From a candidate division WOR-3 bacterium (GTDB taxonomy: Bacteria > Hydrothermota > Tepidihabitantia > SM23-42 > JAOAFX01), in the NCBI GenBank assembly GCA_039802205.1, contig JBDRWD010000024.1, positions 1-33,375 of the forward strand: a DNA stretch of 33,375 nt, given 5' to 3'. The position numbers and the translations under genes were made by a program. Shown here piece after piece: positions 26,868 to 33,375 of this stretch (positions are counted from its first letter, which is position 1; each line of letters opens with the position of its first letter). The notes beneath the pieces are model-generated. The model made no database searches and was not told the DNA's origin. It was given only the letters and a program-made list of their open reading frames with translations.

Positions 26868-28658
26868 TCACTCTTCATTTTGGTTACGCACCATCTTTAA
26901 ATAGCGGTATATCTGGCGCTCCGACAATCCTAATTCCTTACAGGTCTTTTTAACATCCCGGCCGTTGGCAATAAAGACTTCAAAAATTAACTTTGCCTTA
27001 TACTGGAGGACTTTTTCCTCCAGCGTCAGCGGCTTAGCGATTGCCAATCCCAAATCATCAATATCAATATACTCTTTTCGGCAACTTAGAAAAGCCTGCT
27101 CCAACATCTTTTCGAGTTGTCTTACATTGCCCGGATAATCAAAATTGAGCAGTGCTCTCTTCGCCCTCTCAGTTATTCCGGCGACAAATCCTTTGTGTCT
27201 TTCTTTTATCTTCCCCAGCAGATGCTCAATCAGTAGCGGAATTTCGTTCCGCCGTTCACGCAGCGGTGGAATTTCAATTTTGGGTGAATGAATCCGATAA
27301 TACAAATCTTCTCTAAATTTTCCCTGGGTAATCATCTCCTCAAGATTGCGATTGGTCGCAAAAATAAAGCGGACATTCACCACCCGACCTTCGTTACTGC
27401 CTAAGGGAATGACCTTTTTATCCTCCAGCACGCGCAGCAATTTTGCCTGGACATTGAGAGGAAGTTCAGCAATTTCGTCAAAAAATACCGTCCCATTATT
27501 GGCAAATTCAATCTTGCCGATCTTATCATGACGGGCGTCTGTAAAGGCACCACGCTTGTAGCCAAACAGCTCGGATTCAAACAGATTCTCCGGGATTGCC
27601 GCACAGTTTACCACGACAAACTTCTCATGTGCCCGGTGACTTTCATTATGGATCGCAGAGGCGAGCAAATCTTTACCCGTGCCGCTCTCCCCAATAATCA
27701 AAAGATTGGTCTCCTGAACGGCGAGCTGGCGGGCAAATTTTTTAATACTTTCCAGACCGATGATATCTTCAAAAGTATAAGGGGCATGGAAGGGAACTTC
27801 TTTTTTGCTGCATGTTATCTGAGATGCCGGCTCAAAGATGAAAAGATATTTATCACTCCACTCTTTCCTCAATACAAAAAATTTCATATTCAAACTTTCG
27901 GATTCGAACAGGTCATTAACGATTGATTTGCGTTTGAGGATATTGGCACCAAATCTTCGGGTGATATTATCATTCGGGTCCAAAACTAATACCTTTTTTG
28001 CTCTTTCACTCAACCAGCAGATGTTACCCCGAGTATCGGTAACAACAAAAATGAGATTGAGCAACTTTGCAAGGTCGCTATAAAAATTGAATTCAAAATT
28101 TTTTTGATATTCCTGCTGAATTATCTCCGCCAGCATCTTTACCAGCATAAAAGTGTAGGGATGCCCCTTTCTTTCCGGATGAACAATGACGATGGTGCCC
28201 AGCAATTCATCTTTGTCTAAAATCGGTGCACAAAAGCAGGCACCGGATTGGAATATTTTTAGATAATACTCTTCACCCTCCACATAGACCGGCTTTTGGT
28301 GACGGATGGCAAGAGCCACCGCAGTAGTCCCCGCATCCTCTTCACGGAGTGAACCTCCTTCGCCCAACCCGATTTTTGTCCGACCCTCCAGAAGGCGTTG
28401 GGGACCTAGTTCTTTCAAAATAAAACCTTCTTTATCAGTTAAAACTAAAATTGAACCACAGAGTTTAAAGGACTCGCTACAAAGTTTCATGTAGGGTAAG
28501 GCGGAGTTTATCAGAGCATGATTGAGTTTCTGGCGCCGCATAAGTTCCGAGTGATTAAGGGAATTAGGAATATATGATTGATTGGGATTTAAACCCAATT
28601 TTCTACAGCGCTTTCTTGATTCTGCTATCCATTTCTCTCTTTCCGATAATCCACTCAT
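26868..28658 (-). CDS. Sigma-54-dependent activator with N-terminal GAF-like sensor
   Basis: About 596 residues in three parts. The sensor region (about 1-285) resembles GAF/PAS domains of AcoR-like activators (GEGGSLREEDAG, ACFCAPILDKDELLGTIVIV). The AAA+ domain (about 290-520) holds GESGTGKDLL, the loop GAFTDA in ELFGYKRGAFTDARHDK, FFDEIAELP, FATNRNLE and PPLRERRNEIP. The C-terminus is a Fis-type helix-turn-helix (KTCKELGLSERQIYRYLK). The sigma-54 contact loop is GAFTDA rather than GAFTGA, a variant seen in other activators. ATG 28658 is chosen because TAGGAA lies upstream at good spacing; an in-frame GTG at 28700 would be buried in the leader hairpin. The signal sensed and the target genes are unknown. 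Confidence 0.9.
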   Translation of the reverse strand: MSGLSEREKWIAESRKRCRKLGLNPNQSYIPNSLNHSELMRRQKLNHALINSALPYMKLCSESFKLCGSILVLTDKEGFILKELGPQRLLEGRTKIGLGEGGSLREEDAGTTAVALAIRHQKPVYVEGEEYYLKIFQSGACFCAPILDKDELLGTIVIVHPERKGHPYTFMLVKMLAEIIQQEYQKNFEFNFYSDLAKLLNLIFVVTDTRGNICWLSERAKKVLVLDPNDNITRRFGANILKRKSIVNDLFESESLNMKFFVLRKEWSDKYLFIFEPASQITCSKKEVPFHAPYTFEDIIGLESIKKFARQLAVQETNLLIIGESGTGKDLLASAIHNESHRAHEKFVVVNCAAIPENLFESELFGYKRGAFTDARHDKIGKIEFANNGTVFFDEIAELPLNVQAKLLRVLEDKKVIPLGSNEGRVVNVRFIFATNRNLEEMITQGKFREDLYYRIHSPKIEIPPLRERRNEIPLLIEHLLGKIKERHKGFVAGITERAKRALLNFDYPGNVRQLEKMLEQAFLSCRKEYIDIDDLGLAIAKPLTLEEKVLQYKAKLIFEVFIANGRDVKKTCKELGLSERQIYRYLKMVRNQNEE

Positions 28659-28683
28659 ATAATTCCTATCGTGTTTATTATAT

Positions 28684-28747
28684 AAAAAAGCATAAGGCAC
28701 CCGTTTAAAAATTTTTATTAAAGAAATAATAACATCTGGGGCCTTAT
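28684..28747 (-). terminator. Terminator-like hairpin in the leader of the sigma-54 activator gene
   Basis: On the minus strand, 28747-28741 pairs with 28698-28692 (7 bp). Three more G-C pairs (28740-28738 with 28702-28700) follow beyond a one-base bulge. Inside is an AT-rich 6-bp hairpin. The base of the stem is followed by GCTTTTTT. It sits between the promoter (28786-28759) and the ATG (28658), so it could attenuate this gene or end transcripts of the upstream operon. Confidence 0.5.
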
Positions 28748-28758
28748 ATTATGGATGA

Positions 28759-28786
28759 ATTATACATATTAGTGTAATATTGTCAA
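28759..28786 (-). promoter_or_regulatory. Consensus promoter of the sigma-54 activator gene
   Basis: On the minus strand, TTGACA (28786-28781), a 16-bp spacer and TATAAT (28764-28759) match both boxes perfectly. The predicted start is near 28752, giving a leader of about 95 nt that contains the terminator-like hairpin. The rest of the intergenic space up to 28893 shows only an 8-bp inverted repeat (ATAATCCT/AGGATTAT). Confidence 0.8.
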
Positions 28787-28893
28787 TATGTTACTTTAAA
28801 AATTACCTTTAGAAAAATAATCCTGACAAAGCGCTTAGAATGGGTCGAGGATAAATTTGGTATGTCTAAAGGATTATCTTCGCATACAAGAAT

Positions 28894-30051
28894 TTAAATT
28901 TTAGTGCCAATATACGCACAGCAACGCGTACAGATAGGGAGTCGATCATATTTCTGGAGAACCTTACGGAAATTTATCAATTTCGGACTGTTATTCCAGA
29001 TTTCCATAAACGATTTTTCATGTAAGTTACCAAAGCAGAAGTTATTATTATTTGTGACTTCATTACACAGTACTACATCTCCATCTTCAGTAATATTTGC
29101 GAAAACCCACGGGCAGTAAACTTTTTTTTCTACTATGAAAACTTCAGGCTGAGTGTAGTATTTATTAAGTTCCTGTAAACTTAGTTTCTTTCCAACCCAT
29201 ATCAACCAATTGAATTTTTTGTCACTCCACCTGATATATTGGCAAAGTCGAGTAAAATCGATGGTGGTAAATTTCAGGTCTTCATAACTATTCTTTTTAG
29301 CAAAAAATAAACTATTTCCAAACTTTTGATTGTGTTCCTCTACATTCTTATTACTCAGAAAGTATTGCATGTGCCGGATCATCATATAATCAACCATCCG
29401 GGATTTTACCAATCTTTCAACTATCTCGAACAACTCTGGCAGGGCATACCAGTTCGCGGGTGAAACAGTGGTGGAAATGGCAATGAGCGGCCGGCTTCGG
29501 TATTTATTTAATTCCAAGATCCCCTCTATAGCCTTTTCAAAAGCCCTGTCAGTGTTTCGCACATAATTGTGAATCTCCCTTTTCCCATCGATTGATATTA
29601 CTATCCCGCCGATGCCGGCAGCCATTATCTCTTTTGCCCTCTTTTTTAAAACATATCCATTCGTGGTAATTTCAGTATATAATTTTCTTTGGGTGGCATA
29701 ATCAATTACATGACCGAGCCAGGGATACAGTGTTGGTTCGCCACCCCCGGCAAAGAGCAAACTGGTTCCAAAAGGCGCCAGGTTATCTATGGTTCTTTTT
29801 ACTAAGTCTAAAGGAATAAATTTTACATTATTATTTATCCGATTTGATACCCGATAGGTACAGGTTCGACAATTATGATTACAGAGGTTTGTCAATGTAA
29901 AATTGACAATCGAGGGACCAGGGAGACCAGTGGTTTTGTGGAGATTGAAATATAGCACAGTCCTTTTTTTAAAACTTCTAACTACTAATTTCCAGTGACT
30001 TTTAAACTGGATAAATTTTCGCAAAAAGAATAGAAACTTCCACACGGTCAT
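28894..30051 (-). CDS. Radical SAM protein with SPASM-like C-terminus
   Basis: 385 residues. The radical SAM cluster is Cys57-x3-Cys61-x2-Cys64 in TNLCNHNCRTC. GGGEPTLYPWLGHVI (SAM binding) and TNGYVL follow, then VISIDGKREIHNYVR. The C-terminal part has Cys in YCPWVFANITEDGDVVLCNE, FCFGNL and ICTRCCAYIG, the pattern of a SPASM auxiliary Fe-S domain. The first 45 residues are basic and aromatic and may bind a membrane or partner. SPASM enzymes modify peptides or make cofactors, but no precursor peptide is visible next to it. The ATG overlaps the methyltransferase stop (ATGA), so both are made together. The substrate is unknown. Confidence 0.88.
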   Translation of the reverse strand: MTVWKFLFFLRKFIQFKSHWKLVVRSFKKRTVLYFNLHKTTGLPGPSIVNFTLTNLCNHNCRTCTYRVSNRINNNVKFIPLDLVKRTIDNLAPFGTSLLFAGGGEPTLYPWLGHVIDYATQRKLYTEITTNGYVLKKRAKEIMAAGIGGIVISIDGKREIHNYVRNTDRAFEKAIEGILELNKYRSRPLIAISTTVSPANWYALPELFEIVERLVKSRMVDYMMIRHMQYFLSNKNVEEHNQKFGNSLFFAKKNSYEDLKFTTIDFTRLCQYIRWSDKKFNWLIWVGKKLSLQELNKYYTQPEVFIVEKKVYCPWVFANITEDGDVVLCNEVTNNNNFCFGNLHEKSFMEIWNNSPKLINFRKVLQKYDRLPICTRCCAYIGTKI

Positions 30052-30677
30052 TTTTTATAAACACCAAGGAAGAGATTAAATGAATTGATAAGAAATTTAG
30101 TGCCAATCTTTATCGGTAAAAAACTAGGAATAAATCTTTCCACCAGTTTAAATCCAATCCGATGCAAAAGCTGATTGAGCGAGTCAAAAGAAGGACGGTA
30201 GCAGTGTTCAATCACATCGTAGAATATTTTATATTGAAGTTTTGAAAGTGTATTGCTTCTTAAGGGCATTTGAATAACAAACAATCCTTGATCCTTTAAA
30301 CTCCCATAGATATTTTTTAGGGCATACTCGTAGTCATCTAAATGTTCAATTGTATTTATCGCCAAGATCACATCAAACTTACAGGTAAAAGGGATTGGCT
30401 CTTTGGTAATATCACACTCTTGGAAATTATTGGGATTATACTTTTTTGTCATTTCTTTTACTGCGAATTTGGATATATCAACTCCGTAAATTTCAAAGTC
30501 CCGGCAGAAAAATTTAAGAAGATTATCATTTCCAAAGCCGATCTCAAGAATTTTACCACTCTTCAATCTTTGGTAAACAATTCTTTTGATTTCCCGATTA
30601 CGGATAGTATCTATATACCAGCGGTAAAATTTGCTTCGGAAATGGTTATTGAAATATTCTTCATCATAGTTAATCAT
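30048..30677 (-). CDS. SAM-dependent methyltransferase (class I)
   Basis: 209 residues of the Methyltransf_11/UbiE-like fold. The SAM motif I is ILEIGFGNDNLLKFF (normally GxGxG; here GFGND). IYGVDISKFAVKEM is motif II, and DVILAINTIEHLDDYEYALK is the post-motif region. A Lys- and Phe-rich C-terminus (LPIKIGTKFLINSFNLFLGVYKK) may touch membrane or lipid. The substrate is unknown. It starts 42 bases after the phosphoesterase gene with no promoter in between. It is coupled to the radical SAM gene by a four-base overlap, so the two may act on the same molecule. Confidence 0.85.
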   Translation of the reverse strand: MINYDEEYFNNHFRSKFYRWYIDTIRNREIKRIVYQRLKSGKILEIGFGNDNLLKFFCRDFEIYGVDISKFAVKEMTKKYNPNNFQECDITKEPIPFTCKFDVILAINTIEHLDDYEYALKNIYGSLKDQGLFVIQMPLRSNTLSKLQYKIFYDVIEHCYRPSFDSLNQLLHRIGFKLVERFIPSFLPIKIGTKFLINSFNLFLGVYKK

Positions 30678-30719
30678 AATTCTACGCGACTTCTTACATT
30701 ATTGCAGATTCTTGCTCCA

Positions 30720-33212
30720 TTATTTTAACAGAACCAATTTTTCAGTTAAAACATATTTCTTTGTTATTACTTTTAGAAAGTAAACCCCTGAAGATAAATT
30801 ATGTGTTTCTAAGATGAATTCGGAATCGCTGGCTAAAAAATGATTGCTTCTTCCCACTAAACGTCCAGAGGAGTCAAAGAGTTTAATGGAGACATCGCCA
30901 CCGTCAAGATTAGCGACTTTTAACTTAATAATTCCATCCTTAAGACTGGATCTGATAACCTTGATAGATCGTTCTTCTAAACCACCATCTTTTTCAACTT
31001 CTGAAGACCACGATATCACCGGCTCAGTATATTTTAAGAACACCAATCTAACCCAACCATTGCCATTTTTGTTGGCATCCGTAAAGTATCCATTACAGAC
31101 CGTGGAAAACCCATCCCAGGGGTATTTAATCTCCCAACTTTTATCTCCACTCCATCCCGGATATCCATGGAGATGCCCGCCGAACCAACCGCCGATATGT
31201 TCTTTAAAAGCATTAAGAAAACCGGCGATGTTGTTGTATTCATTGACAGTAAAATTCCAGTAACCCCTGCTACTATCATCTCTTGGTGGAAATTCTACAT
31301 AGAGCGGATGATGGGCGAAGATCAAAATGTTATCAGCCTTTTTATTTGGATAATCCCGGATATGATCCCGCCACCAGGCATAGGCACCATTTTCACCGAG
31401 TCGGGGATCATCTTTCTTTAATTCCATAACTGGTCCACGATATCCGGCATCCGTATATAACGAACAGACAAAAGCACTGGAATTACTATATATCCGAACC
31501 GAGGAAGCCTCGTCATTTCCAATGAAATTGCCATCGAGATTCCGGTCGTCATAAATAAATATTTCCTTTTTACCCCCGTAGTTTTCGTGTTCATAAATCT
31601 CTATGCGGCTACCGAGATAGCCGTTTTCTACTTCCATCGATGATACCTCATCATTGAGATTATAGTTCTCTAAGACATAAAACCCTGGACCGGTTGCTTC
31701 AAAAAATCCCTTATAATGACTATCCACATATAGCGTCACAGTGCAATTCCCCACAATCCGCACTGCCGAAATGATATCATTCCAGTTCGTTGGTTTTGGA
31801 AATGTCCAGCCTGTAGGATTATCACTGAGATCCGCATCATTAGCCCACAAGGTTAATTGATTATTATCATAGGTATCAATACCTGCTTCACTATAAAATA
31901 TTGCGCCCCGACTGTTACAATTTTCTATTTTTATCGACGAGATCACATCGTTCCATCCGCTGGGCATGGAAGGTGAAAAATAGGTTTGATTTGCCGGAAT
32001 ATCATAGGTAAGACTTGCTCCTGAGAAGTTTGCATCTTTATAGAAAGTCACCCGGCAGGGACCATAAATTTTAAAGGAAGATATCGCATCATTGCCGATA
32101 TAATTGCCGTAAAGATAACGGTCACTGGCAATAAATACTTCCTGTCTGTCTCCATAATTCGCATCTTTATACACAACCAGACGTCCCGAAAGCAATCCAT
32201 TGGTAATTTTGATTGACGATGCTTTATCATTGAATTGGTATGTCGATGAACTCAAATCGGGTATGTTTGTTGAAGTCCTCACAATGCTTCCTTTATAATT
32301 GAGATCTTTATAGAGACGCACGGTGCAATTGCCTATTATTCTTATAGATGAAGCCCGGTCGTTGCCGATAAAAGAACCTTCCAGTGAGGGAATGCTGTTA
32401 AAAAAGGTTTGACTTCGTCCTTCATCAACTGTGGGATTATTGTGTTCATACAATACCACCCCCCGACTGTCACAATTTCTTATTTTTATGCTTGAAATTT
32501 TATCGTTTAAATCAAGTGCATATAACGCTCCTCCAGCATCTACACCCATGCCGTTGTTAGCATCGTCACGGGAGTTGAAATCAAGACAAACAAAATGCCA
32601 GTCACCGTAACCAGCATCAAAGGCAAAATCCTGGAAATAATTATAATGGTCCGGCTCCACCTCCCAATTCCAAATCGGCAGCGGACACTGAACAAAATTA
32701 GGCAGGATATTAAATAGATACTGATAGTGAGGTCCATAAATATTGTTGAAATAACTATCACTCAATTCTTCTGGAGCTTTATTATTCGCATCAATGTAAG
32801 GCCAGACATCATGATTACCAATGAGTGGAATCCAGGGGACCTGTAATGTGCTCAAAATTTCATAGGCTTTTCTTAATTCCGAAATCTCTGCACTTTCGGT
32901 TAAATCACCCAAGATGAAGACATATTTTATGTTATAAACATTTTTATAACTGTTGATCCAGTTCACGGTATTGCGTAATTTGAGCGCTGCATCTCCTTGA
33001 TCGTAACCATAGGGTGCGTCATTCCATCCAGGTGTTCCATAATCAGGAATCGCATCTCCGATATGCGGATCTGCAATGATCGCAATCGCAAATTGGTTAG
33101 TCCCCCTGCCCAAATAAGGACCATAAATAATATTAGGCGCCTGAAGTTCATCACCCCAAGCAGAGATAAAAATTATTCCTGCTCCAAAAAGTATTATTCT
33201 TTTTATGAACAT
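30720..33212 (-). CDS. Secreted calcineurin-like phosphoesterase with eight beta/gamma-crystallin motifs and a sorting domain
   Basis: 830 residues. A signal peptide occupies 1-19 (IILFGAGIIFISAWG). The metallophosphoesterase first half holds IADPHIGD (about 48), FILGDLTES (about 103) and LIGNHDVWPY (about 133). Residues of about 235-600 carry eight crystallin-type motifs, each with SSIKI-like and LYKDxNYxG segments. The phosphoesterase then resumes with LIFAHHPLY (about 634) and GGHLHGYPG (about 680). The ordered metal ligands thus lie on both sides of the insert, so the crystallin block is inserted into the enzyme domain. The last 75 residues (VSIKLFDSSGRLVG, LSSGVYFLKV, KLVLLK) form a sorting domain like that of type IX secretion cargo. 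ATG 33212 has AAAGGAG upstream. Ca2+ binding and surface display are inferred. Confidence 0.88.
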   Translation of the reverse strand: MFIKRIILFGAGIIFISAWGDELQAPNIIYGPYLGRGTNQFAIAIIADPHIGDAIPDYGTPGWNDAPYGYDQGDAALKLRNTVNWINSYKNVYNIKYVFILGDLTESAEISELRKAYEILSTLQVPWIPLIGNHDVWPYIDANNKAPEELSDSYFNNIYGPHYQYLFNILPNFVQCPLPIWNWEVEPDHYNYFQDFAFDAGYGDWHFVCLDFNSRDDANNGMGVDAGGALYALDLNDKISSIKIRNCDSRGVVLYEHNNPTVDEGRSQTFFNSIPSLEGSFIGNDRASSIRIIGNCTVRLYKDLNYKGSIVRTSTNIPDLSSSTYQFNDKASSIKITNGLLSGRLVVYKDANYGDRQEVFIASDRYLYGNYIGNDAISSFKIYGPCRVTFYKDANFSGASLTYDIPANQTYFSPSMPSGWNDVISSIKIENCNSRGAIFYSEAGIDTYDNNQLTLWANDADLSDNPTGWTFPKPTNWNDIISAVRIVGNCTVTLYVDSHYKGFFEATGPGFYVLENYNLNDEVSSMEVENGYLGSRIEIYEHENYGGKKEIFIYDDRNLDGNFIGNDEASSVRIYSNSSAFVCSLYTDAGYRGPVMELKKDDPRLGENGAYAWWRDHIRDYPNKKADNILIFAHHPLYVEFPPRDDSSRGYWNFTVNEYNNIAGFLNAFKEHIGGWFGGHLHGYPGWSGDKSWEIKYPWDGFSTVCNGYFTDANKNGNGWVRLVFLKYTEPVISWSSEVEKDGGLEERSIKVIRSSLKDGIIKLKVANLDGGDVSIKLFDSSGRLVGRSNHFLASDSEFILETHNLSSGVYFLKVITKKYVLTEKLVLLK

Positions 33213-33240
33213 ATGCTCTCCTTTCTAATAATTCCATTTA

Positions 33241-33335
33241 ACTCCCTCCTCCTCTCTCCTTCTTTAACCCGCCCCGCCAGGAGGAAACAGCGGGGCGGAG
33301 GGGAGTGTGAAGGGGGAGGTTGTCCTTCACAGAAA
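33241..33335. repeat. GC-rich imperfect inverted repeat upstream of the phosphoesterase gene
   Basis: CCGCCCCGC at 33269-33277 pairs perfectly with GCGGGGCGG at 33290-33298 (9 bp, 12-nt loop). Pyrimidine-rich sequence on the left and purine-rich sequence on the right extend the pairing imperfectly (for example CCTTC/GAAGG). It is much more GC-rich than its surroundings, as dispersed REP- or MITE-like elements often are. The rest of 33213-33375 holds the ribosome-binding site of the phosphoesterase gene; I see no promoter of the type used elsewhere here. Confidence 0.5.
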
Positions 33336-33375
33336 AATTGATACTCGCAAGCTAAAACCCTGCCTACATTCAACC

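Noticed and set aside
27550-27570. GAFTDA loop taken as evidence that the activator cannot bind sigma-54
   Set aside because: GAFTDA occurs as a natural variant in otherwise ordinary activators, so the change alone does not argue for loss of function.
28659-28700. GTG start for the sigma-54 activator
   Set aside because: It is buried in the leader hairpin and has no ribosome-binding site; ATG 28658 has one.
32997-33341. Plus-strand open frame over the start of the phosphoesterase gene
   Set aside because: It is antisense to a signal peptide and a GC-rich repeat and shows no protein-like composition.

Overview
The window reads as ordinary chromosome from an uncultured, didermic bacterium. 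It has outer-membrane-type proteins, two secreted proteins with C-terminal sorting domains like those of type IX secretion cargo, an MglA/roadblock pair, moderately AT-rich DNA and a tRNA without encoded CCA. This fits the FCB group or a WOR-3/Stahlbacteria-like lineage. That placement is inference from gene style, not from a marker tree.

Layout. (1) 1-432: an upstream terminator, a 17-bp tandem repeat, a perfect promoter and a long leader. (2) 433-6788, plus strand: a compact amino-acid operon of DAHP synthase, prephenate dehydratase, EPSP synthase, anthranilate synthase I and II, and histidinol dehydrogenase. (3) 6826-8636: two exported proteins, one a beta-propeller-like protein and one an M23 peptidase. 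(4) 8693-8763: tRNA-Gln(CTG). (5) 8855-14279: roadblock protein, MglA GTPase, zinc-ribbon protein, DnaE and a probable outer-membrane barrel. (6) A perfect parS-like palindrome at 14280-14295, then thioredoxin-like, TlpA-like and OsmC-like genes. (7) Minus strand 24019-15621: a nine-gene tightly packed operon of lipoprotein, birA, coaX, tsaE, tsaB, rimI, an unknown gene, a cyclase-AAA-TPR giant and class II aldolase. (8) Minus strand: a SERCA-type Ca2+ ATPase and a sigma-54-type activator, each with its own promoter. (9) Minus strand: a secreted phosphoesterase carrying eight beta/gamma-crystallin motifs, a methyltransferase and a radical SAM/SPASM protein.

The most striking observation is in the leader of the aromatic operon. 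An open frame starting at the predicted transcription start (GTG 200) encodes a 45-residue peptide ending TAFSFNHYWYWHFRAQ. Eleven of its last 20 residues are His, Phe, Tyr or Trp. These are the amino acids made by the operon behind it, which carries aro, pheA, trpEG and, unusually, hisD. The same RNA can form two strong stems and a mutually exclusive 11-bp pairing. This looks like a multi-amino-acid attenuator that senses aromatic amino acids and histidine together.

Seven promoters in the window share an exactly 16-bp spacer (TTGAC[A/T]-N16-TATAAT-like). In four of them the start codon lies 5-8 nt after the -10 box, which implies leaderless mRNAs. This rule also corrects two gene starts (8855 and 26789) and supports the start of the leader peptide.
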